Shown here: positions 40,422-48,751 of the stretch, piece after piece
How the letters are laid out: each line of letters begins with the position of its first letter
Numbering within the stretch: the stretch's first letter is position 1
DNA from: Hyphomicrobiales bacterium
Lineage (GTDB): Bacteria > Pseudomonadota > Alphaproteobacteria > Rhizobiales > Rhizobiaceae
Assembly (NCBI GenBank): GCA_900473795.1
Contig: UCMT01000060.1
Location: 1-64,000 of the forward strand
Direction: 5' to 3'
Length of the DNA: 64,000 nucleotides
Notes under the pieces: model-generated
Databases searched by the model: none
Told to the model about the DNA's origin: nothing
Seen by the model: only the letters and a program-made list of their open reading frames with translations
Program-made: the position numbers and the translations under genes

Positions 40422-41126
40422 ATGACGGGTCAGAAGGTTGCAATCATCACGGCGGGCGGGTCCGGCATGGGAGCGGTGTCGGCGCGCCGGCTGGCAGCGG
40501 AAGGGTATCGCGTTGCGATTCTTTCCTCCTCCGGCAAGGGCGAGGCGCTGGCAAGCGAACTCGGCGGCATCGGTGTCACGGGGTCCAACCAGTCGAACGA
40601 CGATCTGAAGCGGCTGGTGGATGCCGCCTATGCCAAATGGGGCAGGGTGGACGCGCTGATCAATTCGGCCGGCCATGGCCCGCGCGCGCCGGTGCTGGAG
40701 CTGACGGACGACGACTGGCACAAGGGCATGGAGGTCTATTTCCTCAACGTCGTGCGGCCGACACGGTTGGTGACGCCGATCATGCTGGAGCAGAAATCCG
40801 GCAGCATCGTCAACATCTCGACCTATGCGGCCTTCGAGCCGGACCCGCTGTTTCCGACCTCCGGCGTCTTCCGCTCGGGGCTTGCCGCCTTCACCAAGCT
40901 TTTCGCCGACAAATATGCAGCCGACAATATCCGCATGAACAATGTCCTGCCGGGCTTCATCGACAGCCTGCCGGAAACCGTGGAACGGCGCCAGCGCATT
41001 CCGATGGGGCGCTATGGCACATCGGAGGAGGTGGCCGAACTGGTGGCGCTTCTGGCGACCGACCGCGGCGGCTACATCACCGGCCAGAACATCCGCATCG
41101 ATGGCGGCATCACCCGGTCGGTGTAA
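40422..41126 (+). CDS. SDR family protein lacking the usual Tyr/Lys pair
   Basis: A 234-residue Rossmann-fold protein with a cofactor loop ITAGGSGMG (variant of TGxxxGxG), an NSAG segment, IVNIS with the catalytic-position Ser, and C-terminal RMNNVLPG...YITGQNIRIDGG. Where normal short-chain dehydrogenases have Y-x-x-x-K before the AAL-x-x-FT helix, this one has S-G-V-F-R (PTSGVFRSGLAAFT). Conventional oxidoreductase chemistry is therefore doubtful. AAGGAGACG precedes the ATG. No partner gene. Confidence 0.85.
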   Translation: MTGQKVAIITAGGSGMGAVSARRLAAEGYRVAILSSSGKGEALASELGGIGVTGSNQSNDDLKRLVDAAYAKWGRVDALINSAGHGPRAPVLELTDDDWHKGMEVYFLNVVRPTRLVTPIMLEQKSGSIVNISTYAAFEPDPLFPTSGVFRSGLAAFTKLFADKYAADNIRMNNVLPGFIDSLPETVERRQRIPMGRYGTSEEVAELVALLATDRGGYITGQNIRIDGGITRSV

Positions 41127-41148
41127 CTTCTTTACTCGGGGCGAGGCG

Positions 41149-41415
41149 TCAGTTGATGATGAACTCGCCCTTGAGCGCCCGCCAGTCCGAGGCCGAGATC
41201 AGCTTGCGGTGCACGTAGCGGACCGAATGCAGAGGCCCTTCCAGCGTTTCCTGCCAGAATTTCAGGAAGCTTTTCATTTCCGGAAAATCCGGCGCGATAT
41301 CGTAGTGTTGCCAGATATAGGTCTGCAGGAAACTCGGATGATCGGGCATGCGATAAAGGATCTGGGCCGTCGTCAGGCCGTAACCCTTGAGCTGCAGTTC
41401 CAGTTCATGTGTCAT
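41149..41415 (-). CDS. usg: Usg family protein
   Basis: An 88-residue protein of the alphaproteobacterial Usg family, recognised by KGYGLTTAQILYRMPDHP, FLQTYIWQHYDIAPDFP, LKFWQETLEGPLHSVR. Function is unestablished; in the literature usg takes its name from a gene near trp genes. The ATG at 41415 has AGG nine bases upstream, better than the alternative at 41427. It converges on the SDR gene. Confidence 0.88.
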   Translation of the reverse strand: MTHELELQLKGYGLTTAQILYRMPDHPSFLQTYIWQHYDIAPDFPEMKSFLKFWQETLEGPLHSVRYVHRKLISASDWRALKGEFIIN

Positions 41416-41568
41416 TTCGGACCTCATTTGCTCAATGATGGTCCCTGCAATTGAAGCACCGATTTGGTTAATCGGGAATTAACAAAATCGTCGCACCCGA
41501 TAAATAATAAGGAAAATCAGTATTTTAGCAGCCGGCCAATGCGAGTGCTGCCAAAACGGTTCCGACAC

Positions 41569-42399
41569 TCAGCGCTTGAGATGACGGGTGATGCGGTCTT
41601 CCAGCCAGGCCCAGAGATTGCGCAGGATCTCGACCATGATCAGATAGAGGATCGCCGCCCAGACATACATCTGATAGTCGAAGGTGCGGGAGAAGGCGCG
41701 GCGGGTTTCGCCCATCAGATCGAAGACGGTGACGATCGCGACGATGGCCGAACCCTTGATCATCAGGATGATCTCGTTGCCATAGGGACGCAGCGCGACG
41801 ATCAGCGCCTGCGGCAGGATCACCTTGAAGAAGGCGATGCGCGGCGGCAGCCCGAGCGCTGCGGCCCCTTCCGTCTGGCCGCGCGGCACGCTCTGAATTG
41901 CGCCGCGCAGGATCTCCGCCTGATAGGCGGCGGTATTGAGCGTGAAGGCGAGCAGCGCGCAGTTCCAGGCCTCGCGGAAGAACCACCACAGTCCGATCGC
42001 CTCCATCTGCGGCCGGAAGCTGCCGAGACCGTAGTAGACGAGGAACAGCTGGGCGATCAGCGGCGTGCCGCGGAAGAAATAGACATAGGCATAGGCCGCC
42101 CATCCGAGGATCTTGTTCTTCGACATGCGTGCGAAGGCGATCGGCAAGGACAGGAGCGCGCCGAGCGTGATGGAGGCGCCGACGAGCCCCAGGGTGACGC
42201 CGAGGCCGGAAATGAAGCTCGGGCCGTATTTGGCGAATTTTTCCGGGTCCCAGCCGTCGACCATCAGCAGGAAGAGCCCGACGGTCGCCGCCAGCCAGAC
42301 GCCGAGCGCGATATTGCCGATCAAACGCTGCGCCGTGAACGGGCGGGCGATGCCCGGTGGTGCCGGTTGCGGCGGGATCATGGTTTCCGCGTGGCTCAT
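41569..42399 (-). CDS. Polar amino-acid ABC transporter permease (HisM/OccM type)
   Basis: A 276-residue permease with about five helices and the HisM family coupling loop (GQTEGAAALGLPPRIAFFKV). An FFRGTPLIAQLFLVYYGLG segment is typical of basic-amino-acid and opine permeases. It is the last gene of a three-gene minus-strand cluster and overlaps the previous permease by 4 bp. No ATP-binding gene follows. Confidence 0.9.
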   Translation of the reverse strand: MSHAETMIPPQPAPPGIARPFTAQRLIGNIALGVWLAATVGLFLLMVDGWDPEKFAKYGPSFISGLGVTLGLVGASITLGALLSLPIAFARMSKNKILGWAAYAYVYFFRGTPLIAQLFLVYYGLGSFRPQMEAIGLWWFFREAWNCALLAFTLNTAAYQAEILRGAIQSVPRGQTEGAAALGLPPRIAFFKVILPQALIVALRPYGNEIILMIKGSAIVAIVTVFDLMGETRRAFSRTFDYQMYVWAAILYLIMVEILRNLWAWLEDRITRHLKR

Positions 42400-43199
42400 C
42401 GGGCAACCTCCGAACGTTTGGTCCAGCGTTCGAGCGCCGAAAAGACGATGGACGACAGCATTGCCAGAATGAGGAACAGAAGGCAGGCGACGGCAAAAAA
42501 CTCGAAGGCCTGCTTGCTGACACGGGCGGCGACACCGGTCTGGCGCAGGATATCCGGCAGGCCGATCACCGAGACGAGCGCCGTATCCTTGAGCAAAGCC
42601 ATCCACAGATTGCCGAGACCGGGTAGGGCGATGCGCACCAGTTGCGGCAGGATGATCAGCCGCATGGTCTTGCCGCGGTGGAAGCCGAGCGCATCGCCGG
42701 CTTCGTACTGGCCGCGCGGAATGGCCTTGAATGCCGACAGAAGCACTTCCGAGCAATAGGCGGAGAACACCACGCCAAGGGCGATCATGCCTGCCACGAA
42801 GGCGTTGATCTCCACCGGCCCCTCGTAACCGAGCGAGGCGAGGAATTGCTGCACGAGGATCTGCAGGCCATAATAGACGATGAACAGCGTCAACAGTTCC
42901 GGCAGGCCGCGGAAGATGGTGGTGTAGATGTTGGAGGCAAGCCGCAGCGATTTTTCCTCGGACTGTTTGGCCAGCGCGATGAAAAAGCCGAACACCAGCC
43001 CGACCGGCAGCGTCGCGATCGCCAGCGTCGCGGTGATCATGAAGCCGTAGGAAATCTCGTCGCCCCAGCCGGCATTGTCGCAGGCGAGCAGCGTGCCGGA
43101 GCCGAACAATCGGAAAATTCCGATGGGACCGCATAACGGGTCGATCACCGAGGCGAGCCAGGCCACGGCCGAAGAGAGGGCGGCAAACAATCCGCTCAT
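42396..43199 (-). CDS. Polar amino-acid ABC transporter permease (HisQ/OccQ type)
   Basis: A 267-residue permease with the companion loop (GQYEAGDALGFHRGKTMRLI) and the segment IFRGLPELLTLFIVYYG. It pairs with the HisM-type protein to form a heterodimeric channel. It is separated from the upstream binding-protein gene by a 153-bp gap containing a Rho-independent terminator. Confidence 0.9.
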   Translation of the reverse strand: MSGLFAALSSAVAWLASVIDPLCGPIGIFRLFGSGTLLACDNAGWGDEISYGFMITATLAIATLPVGLVFGFFIALAKQSEEKSLRLASNIYTTIFRGLPELLTLFIVYYGLQILVQQFLASLGYEGPVEINAFVAGMIALGVVFSAYCSEVLLSAFKAIPRGQYEAGDALGFHRGKTMRLIILPQLVRIALPGLGNLWMALLKDTALVSVIGLPDILRQTGVAARVSKQAFEFFAVACLLFLILAMLSSIVFSALERWTKRSEVAR

Positions 43200-43260
43200 G
43201 CCAGAACATTCCCCTTTGAAGCGTTTTTTGATGAGCTTCTTTTTATATAGTTCTTGTCAG

Positions 43261-43292
43261 ACAAAAACGGCGGAAGGGCAAGCTTCCGCCGT
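43261..43292 (-). terminator. Intra-operon terminator between binding protein and permease genes
   Basis: Read leftward: ACGGCGGAAG-CTTGCC-CTTCCGCCGT then TTTTTGT, a 10-bp perfect stem with U-run. It lies about 60 bp after the binding-protein stop and about 60 bp before the permease ATG. Partial termination here would keep binding protein in excess. Confidence 0.85.
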
Positions 43293-43352
43293 CGCATTTT
43301 CGTCATGGCACGATGCTTTTCCCGAATGTGGGGTGCAAAGCCACGCTCCGGT

Positions 43353-44135
43353 TCAGCTGCCGTAAACGTCGAAGGGGAAATACTTGTCGTTGATTTCCTT
43401 GTATTTGCCGTTCTTGCGGATCGCGTCGATCGCGGCGTTGAATTTTTCGCGCAGCGCGTCGTCACCCTTGCGCACGGCGATGCCGGCGCCTTCGCCGTTG
43501 ATGACGGGATCGATCGGCAGCACGCCGAGCAGCTTGCAGCAGGCGCCATCGGCCGTCTTCAGCCATTCCGACAGCACGACGACGTCATCGACCACGCCGT
43601 CGATGCGGCCATTGGCGATGTCGAGCTTGTATTCTTCCGAAGTCGGATAGAGCTTGAGCTCCGACTTCTTCAAATGCGCTTCGGCATAGTTGGAGTGAGT
43701 CGTCGACGACTGCGCGCCGAGCGTCTTGCCGTCAAATGCGTCTTCCGTCGCTTCGGTGATCGGCGAATCCTTCGGCACGACGATCGCCGGCGGCGTGTTG
43801 TAATACTTGTTGGTGAAGTCGACCTTTTCCTTGCGCTCGGCGGTGATCGACATCGAGGCGATGATTGCGTCGAACTTCTTCGAGATCAGCGCCGGGATGA
43901 TACCGTCCCAGTCCTGCGTGACGAAGGTACATTCGGCCTTCATCTCTTCGCAGAGCGCCTTGGCGATGTCGATGTCGAAACCGGTCAGCGAACCGTCCGA
44001 CTCCAGGTTGTTGAACGGCGGGTAGGCGCCCTCCGTACCGATCACGATCTTTTCGCCTGCAGCCATCGCGGTGCTGGCCATCAGCGCGATGACGGCTGCC
44101 GAAGCGGCCATGGCAAGACGTTTTGAAATACGCAT
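43353..44135 (-). CDS. Basic amino-acid/opine ABC transporter binding protein
   Basis: A 260-residue secreted protein with signal peptide (RLAMAASAAVIALMASTAMA). The mature part has the polar amino-acid-binding signature GTEGAYPPFNNLESDGSLTGFDIDIAKALCEEM. The Asp of GFDIDIA and the SMSITAERKEKVDFT segment resemble HisJ/ArgT/OccT. A CC pair (GACCKLL) fits the disulfide-bearing group. It probably binds arginine, ornithine, lysine or an opine. Confidence 0.9.
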   Translation of the reverse strand: MRISKRLAMAASAAVIALMASTAMAAGEKIVIGTEGAYPPFNNLESDGSLTGFDIDIAKALCEEMKAECTFVTQDWDGIIPALISKKFDAIIASMSITAERKEKVDFTNKYYNTPPAIVVPKDSPITEATEDAFDGKTLGAQSSTTHSNYAEAHLKKSELKLYPTSEEYKLDIANGRIDGVVDDVVVLSEWLKTADGACCKLLGVLPIDPVINGEGAGIAVRKGDDALREKFNAAIDAIRKNGKYKEINDKYFPFDVYGS

Positions 44136-44521
44136 ATTGGTCCTCTCTGTTGGCTGGCGGCCGGTTTTTTCTTCTTCGCGGCCGCCGATATGCCGGCCAT
44201 CGTTGCGGCCGGGGTGCGCGGATATTCGTACGCTTTAAGCGAAAAAATCAACAGGAAAGCAGTGGTGACCTCATGAAAAGTCTGAACATCGTCGTGTCGG
44301 GGTGGCTTCCCGATGATGCCGGCCTATGTCTGCGGAAGATGAATGGAGCATTCATGCTGAGTTAATGCAGATTTCGCTAATCCTCATGGGCTGATTTGGC
44401 CGGTGTGCCTTCTTTTGACCGCCTTTTGACGGCTTGGGTCTGCCCAAACGGCGAAGAAAGAAGAAGGCCGGGACGTCCTACCGGTTGAAAACGACAACGG
44501 GACCTCTGAAGGAGGAAATAT
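44136..44521. other. Divergent promoter interval
   Basis: A 386-bp gap between the leftward binding-protein gene and the rightward OmpA-family gene. Its right end holds an AAGGAGGAAA ribosome site. A 30-codon frame at 44273-44365 lacks a ribosome site and is not called. No riboswitch or repeat was recognised. Confidence 0.5.
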
Positions 44522-46693
44522 ATGACCATTCGATCCAAACTTTTCGCGACCGTCGCGTTTCCGATACTGTCGATGTCGATCGCCATCCAGCCGGCTCTGG
44601 CCGACAGCCTGATGAAGCCGTTCCAGGTTGCGCAGGAAGACGGCATCGCTCAGGACGGCGGCGAGCAGACACCGGAAGAGCTGCTGCGCAAGAAGCGCAA
44701 GCAGCGGGCGCAGCAGCAGGAGCAACAGAGCGAAGAGGCCCAACCGTCGCAGGAAGAGCAGCCGAGCCGCGCCGAACGCCGCAAGAAGCGGCAGGAGGCC
44801 GAGCAGCAGCAGCAGGAGGCCCAGCCCTCTGCCGATGACGATGCCGCCCGCCAGGCGGCCGAAGAAAAGCAGCGCATTCGCGCCGAGCGCAAGAAGCGCC
44901 AGCAGGCCGAACAGCAGCAGCAGGAAGAGGCTCAACCGTCCGGCGACGATGAGGCTGCGAAGGCTGCCGAGGAACGGGCAAAGATCCGTGCCGAGCGCAA
45001 GAAGCGCCAGCAGGCCGAGCAGCAACAGCAGGAAGAGGCGCAGCCGTCCGGCGACGATGAGGCTGCGAAGGCTGCCGAGGAACGGGCAAAGATCCGTGCC
45101 GAGCGCAAGAAGCGCCAGCAGGCCGAACAGCAACAGCAGGAAGAGGCTCAGCCGTCAGCCGACGATGAGGCCGCGAAGGCTGCCGAGGAACGGGCAAAGA
45201 TCCGCGCCGAGCGCAAGAAGCGCCAGCAGGCCGAAGGGCAGCAGCAGGAGGAAGCCCAGCCTTCCGCCGAGGACGAGGCTGCAAAGACTGCCGAGGAGCG
45301 GGCGAAGATCCGCGCCGAGCGCAGGAAGCGTCAGCAGGCCGAAGGGCAGCAGCAGGAAGAAGGCCAGCAGCCCGCCGCCGAGGACGCACTGCGCCCGGCG
45401 ATCGACGGTGACGGCGAAGCGACCGAAACCCCACGCAAGCGGCGCGACCGCCGCCAGCCTATCCCGGACATCGTCGATACGCGCAGCGAGGAAGAAAAGC
45501 AGGAGATTGCCCGCGATCCGGCTGCGACGGACGATACGGTCGTCTTGCCGGTGGATAAGGGCGCTGCCGTTCTCGACAGCGACAAGGACGCCGACAATGC
45601 CGGCGACGAGGGTGTGCGCGAGAAGCGTCGCAAGCGTCGTGAACAGGCGCGTGCCCAGGAAGAAAACGTCGAGGTTCCGAAGAGCGACGAGGAAGCCCAG
45701 TCGAGCCGCAGGGACCGCCGTCCGACCCAGGAGGAACTGGGAGCCAACATCAGGGAAGAAGGCCGCCGTGTCGAGCGGGTGCCGGAATTCAATGCGAATG
45801 ACCTGATCGATGCCTTTACCGGCAACGACAGCAGCCGCCGGCCGCGGATCGATGAGACGCGCGATAACCGCACCGTTCTCGATTTCGGCGACCAGATCAT
45901 CGTGCGCGGCGACGATCGTCCGCGTCTGCGCCGCAATGCCCAGGAAACCTACTATGAAGAACTGTCGCGTGGCCGGTCCCGCGAGGTCATCGAGCGGCCG
46001 AACGGCGTGCGCATCATCACGATCTACAATCGCTACGGTGACATCGTGCAGCGTTCGCGCATCGATCGGGACGGACGCGAATATCTGATGATCTATGCGC
46101 CAGAGGTCGATGAAGGCCCCCGTCCGCCGATTTACGATGTCGGCGAGGACCTGCCGCCGATGCGCCTGCGCGTGCCGGTTCGCGACTACATCATCGACAC
46201 GTCGAGCGAGCCGGACCGCGACTACTACGACTTCCTGGCCGAGCCGCCGGTGGAGCAGGTGGAGCGCGTCTATTCGATCGACGAGGTGAGGAATTCGGCC
46301 CGCATCCGTGACAAGGTGCGCCGCATCGACCTCGATACGATCACGTTTGCGACCGGCAGCGCCGAAGTCCCGCTGTCGCAGGCCAAAACCCTGCGCAAGG
46401 TTGCCGACGCCATGCTGCAGGTGATCGAGAAGGATCCGGGCGAGACCTTCTTCATCGAAGGTCACACGGACGCGGTCGGCAGCGACGAATCGAACCTCGT
46501 TCTCTCGGACGAACGCGCCGAATCGGTCGCCTCGCTGCTGACGGAGGTCTACGACATTCCGGCCGAAAACCTGGTGACCCAGGGTTATGGCGAGCGCTTC
46601 CTCAAGGTCCGCACGCTGGAAGCCGAACAGGAGAACCGCCGCGTGACAATCCGTCGCGTGACGCCGCTCGTCCGTCCGGTGGCCCAGAAATAA
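44522..46693 (+). CDS. OmpA-family protein with 36-residue charged repeats
   Basis: A 723-residue envelope protein. The signal peptide ends ALA-DSL near residue 28. Residues about 55-290 are Arg/Lys/Glu/Gln-rich with a 36-residue motif (AEERAKIRAERKKRQQAEQQ and a following QQEEAQPSGDDEAAKA) repeated about five times, predicted as a long alpha-helix or coiled coil. Residues about 300-580 are charged and less regular. Residues 605-723 are an OmpA-like peptidoglycan-binding domain (ITFATGSAEVPLSQ, FFIEGHTDAVGSDESN, LSDERAESVASLL, TQGYGERF). The helix could span the periplasm. A perfect AAGGAGG precedes the ATG and a strong terminator follows. Confidence 0.9.
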   Translation: MTIRSKLFATVAFPILSMSIAIQPALADSLMKPFQVAQEDGIAQDGGEQTPEELLRKKRKQRAQQQEQQSEEAQPSQEEQPSRAERRKKRQEAEQQQQEAQPSADDDAARQAAEEKQRIRAERKKRQQAEQQQQEEAQPSGDDEAAKAAEERAKIRAERKKRQQAEQQQQEEAQPSGDDEAAKAAEERAKIRAERKKRQQAEQQQQEEAQPSADDEAAKAAEERAKIRAERKKRQQAEGQQQEEAQPSAEDEAAKTAEERAKIRAERRKRQQAEGQQQEEGQQPAAEDALRPAIDGDGEATETPRKRRDRRQPIPDIVDTRSEEEKQEIARDPAATDDTVVLPVDKGAAVLDSDKDADNAGDEGVREKRRKRREQARAQEENVEVPKSDEEAQSSRRDRRPTQEELGANIREEGRRVERVPEFNANDLIDAFTGNDSSRRPRIDETRDNRTVLDFGDQIIVRGDDRPRLRRNAQETYYEELSRGRSREVIERPNGVRIITIYNRYGDIVQRSRIDRDGREYLMIYAPEVDEGPRPPIYDVGEDLPPMRLRVPVRDYIIDTSSEPDRDYYDFLAEPPVEQVERVYSIDEVRNSARIRDKVRRIDLDTITFATGSAEVPLSQAKTLRKVADAMLQVIEKDPGETFFIEGHTDAVGSDESNLVLSDERAESVASLLTEVYDIPAENLVTQGYGERFLKVRTLEAEQENRRVTIRRVTPLVRPVAQK
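44840..45383 (+). repeat. 108-bp tandem coding repeats in the OmpA-family gene
   Basis: The units beginning GAGGCTGCGAAGGCTGCC start at 44951, 45059, 45167 and 45275, exactly 108 bp apart, with a 111-bp diverged unit before them. The second and third are nearly identical. Because 108 is a multiple of three, unit loss or gain keeps the frame. Confidence 0.92.
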
Positions 46694-46728
46694 CCATAGT
46701 CCGGTCTCTCATTGAGATGCCGCTGCAG

Positions 46729-46760
46729 ACGGCCCGGTGCATCGAGCACCGGGCCGTTTT
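46729..46760 (+). terminator. Rho-independent terminator of the OmpA-family gene
   Basis: ACGGCCCGGTGC-ATCGA-GCACCGGGCCGT then TTT: an almost perfect 12-bp stem, 35 bp after the stop. Confidence 0.9.
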
Positions 46761-46819
46761 GCATCTGCTTTTTTCCTTCGCCTTTGCCATTCCCGCCGTT
46801 GCAGCCTTTCGAGCCTTTG

Positions 46820-47554
46820 ATGAAAACTTTTCTCGCCACTTTTCTCATGGTCGTCTCGACCGGCCACGCCTGTCTTGCCGCAACCCGGCTCGTCGAACCG
46901 CGGCTGACGCTTCGCAAGCAGGAGGCGGGGACAAAACCGCGTGTTGCGCTGACCTTCGATGCCTGCAGCGGCAGGACGGACGAGCGCATTTTGTCGATGC
47001 TGATCGACAACAGCATTCCGGCTACCATCTTCGTCACCGGCCGCTGGCTGAAGCGCAACGGCGCGGTTTTCGCGATGCTCAATGCGCGCCCGGATCTGTT
47101 TGAGATCGAGAACCACGGGGCGATGCATATTCCGGCCGTCGACCGGCCGATGGCGATCTATGGCATTCCGGCGGCCGGCAGTGCGCAGGCCGTTGCCGCG
47201 GAGGTGGCGGGCGGCGCGGCGGCCATCGAGGCCCAGGGGGCGACGCCCCATTGGTTCCGCGGCGCGACGGCGAAGTACAGCCTGTCGTCGATCGGCCAGA
47301 TACGGCAGATGGGATTTCGCGTCGCCGGCTATTCGGTGAACGGCGATGGCGGCTCGCTGCTTGGCGCGCCGGCCACGGAAAAACGGATTGCCTCGGTGAG
47401 GGATGGCGACGTGATCATCGCCCATATCAACCAGCCGACGCGTACGGCCGGCGATGGCGTCGTCAAGGGCATCCTCGACCTCAAGGCCAAGGGCTTCGCC
47501 TTCGTTCGGCTCGACGGCGCGGTGGAAGACGGCAGCGACGACACCACCAATTGA
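46820..47554 (+). CDS. Secreted polysaccharide deacetylase family protein
   Basis: A 244-residue protein with signal peptide (FLATFLMVVSTGHACLAA). The NodB-homology motif reads VALTFDACSGRTDERIL with the catalytic and metal Asp, a strand ATIFVTGRWLK, then FEIENHGAMHIP with the His/His metal motif in a modified form, WFRGATAKYS, and IAHINQPT. It likely removes acetyl groups from an envelope or exopolysaccharide. Its ribosome site is weak. It is convergent with mobB, 6 bp apart. Confidence 0.88.
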   Translation: MKTFLATFLMVVSTGHACLAATRLVEPRLTLRKQEAGTKPRVALTFDACSGRTDERILSMLIDNSIPATIFVTGRWLKRNGAVFAMLNARPDLFEIENHGAMHIPAVDRPMAIYGIPAAGSAQAVAAEVAGGAAAIEAQGATPHWFRGATAKYSLSSIGQIRQMGFRVAGYSVNGDGGSLLGAPATEKRIASVRDGDVIIAHINQPTRTAGDGVVKGILDLKAKGFAFVRLDGAVEDGSDDTTN

Positions 47555-47560
47555 TCAAGG

Positions 47561-48082
47561 TCAATCCGGCCTTCTGGAAAGCCCCGTCGTGGCCTCGATG
47601 AAATCGGCGATCGCTGTCGTATCGTTAAGATCGAACAGGCGCAGACCTTGATCCTCGACGGAATGATCCGCGGCGATCGCGACGATATGCGGATCGGTGG
47701 GGGCGAGCGGTTCGCGGTATGCCGCCTCCAGTCGCCGCGCCTCGATCTTGGGGATCGGCTCGCGTTTGTAGCCCTCGATCAGGACGAGATCGCAGGGGGC
47801 GAGGCGAGCAAGAATCTCCGAAAAACTTGGCTCCGGCGCGCCGCGCAATTCATGCATGATGGCATAGCGGGTGCCGGAAACGATGGTCACCTCATGGGCG
47901 CCTGCCTCGCGATGACGAAAACTGTCGGCGCCGACCTTGTCGATATCGAAATCATGATGGGCGTGCTTGACGGTCGAGACGCGGTAGCCGCGCCGCGTCA
48001 GTTCGGTGACCAGTCGGACGGCGAGGCCGGTCTTGCCGGAGTTCTTCCAGCCGGCGATTCCAAAGATCTTGGGGGACGTCAT
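47561..48082 (-). CDS. mobB: Molybdopterin-guanine dinucleotide biosynthesis protein B
   Basis: A 173-residue GTP-binding protein with P-loop IAGWKNSGKTGLAVRLVTEL and VLIEGYKREPIPKIEARR. MobB assists MobA in making molybdopterin guanine dinucleotide. Its start overlaps the mobA stop by 4 bp. Family length and motif are standard. Confidence 0.93.
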   Translation of the reverse strand: MTSPKIFGIAGWKNSGKTGLAVRLVTELTRRGYRVSTVKHAHHDFDIDKVGADSFRHREAGAHEVTIVSGTRYAIMHELRGAPEPSFSEILARLAPCDLVLIEGYKREPIPKIEARRLEAAYREPLAPTDPHIVAIAADHSVEDQGLRLFDLNDTTAIADFIEATTGLSRRPD

Positions 48083-48726
48083 CTTTCCATGTCCTCGATG
48101 AGCGGCAGCCAGCGCTCGGCCGTTTCCAGGTCCGCCGGCGTATTGATGTTGAAGAAGGGGTCGATCGAACCTTCCGCGGTGTCGATCACGGGGAAATCGA
48201 CCGCGGTCATGCCATGGCTTTCGATAAAGCTGCGCACCCGCCGCTTCTCGTCCGTCAGCAGCCAGTGTTCGAGCTCATCCGCAAGGCTGATCGGCCACAG
48301 CGCGAAGACGGGATGCATGACGCCGGCCGAATAGGCGACGGCGATCTGTACGGGCTCAGTGATTGCACCTTGAAGGCGGGCGACGAGGTTGCGCGGAATG
48401 AAGGGGGTGTCGGTCGGTACCGTGACGACGTGGCTTGCAGCGGGAAAGCACGCGGCCGCGTGCCGCATGGCCGATAGCACGCCCGCCATGGGGCCGGCAT
48501 GGCCGGGAACGGTATCGGCAAAGACCGCAATGCCCGGAGCGAAGTCCAATCGTGCGATGATGTTGCTGTTGACGCCGAGCCCGGCCGCCTGGGGGGCGAC
48601 ACGTTCGATGATGTGGCTGAGAAGCCGCCTGCCGCCCAGCAGCACAGCCGCCTTGTCGCTGCCCATGCGCGACGACCTGCCACCGGCAAGGATGACGGCG
48701 GGCGGGCGGTCTGCCGATGCGCTCAT
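48079..48726 (-). CDS. mobA: Molybdenum cofactor guanylyltransferase
   Basis: A 215-residue nucleotidyltransferase with the N-terminal motif PAVILAGGRSSRMGSDKA binding GTP, VFADTVPGHAGPMAGVLSAM, and PTDTPFIPRNLVARL with catalytic Asp. It transfers GMP to molybdopterin. The start at 48726 is closest to the family N-terminus; an in-frame ATG at 48747 is possible. It is coupled to mobB. moaA lies 5 kb away. Confidence 0.92.
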   Translation of the reverse strand: MSASADRPPAVILAGGRSSRMGSDKAAVLLGGRRLLSHIIERVAPQAAGLGVNSNIIARLDFAPGIAVFADTVPGHAGPMAGVLSAMRHAAACFPAASHVVTVPTDTPFIPRNLVARLQGAITEPVQIAVAYSAGVMHPVFALWPISLADELEHWLLTDEKRRVRSFIESHGMTAVDFPVIDTAEGSIDPFFNINTPADLETAERWLPLIEDMER

Positions 48727-48751
48727 CGAATGTCTCTGTCGTTGCATCCGC

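Noticed and set aside
44273-44365. 30-codon frame upstream of the OmpA-family gene
   Set aside because: No ribosome site, no hydrophobic or conserved-looking segment.
44840-45383. 108-bp repeats considered as a CRISPR or mobile element
   Set aside because: They are coding repeats in frame with a signal peptide and OmpA domain.
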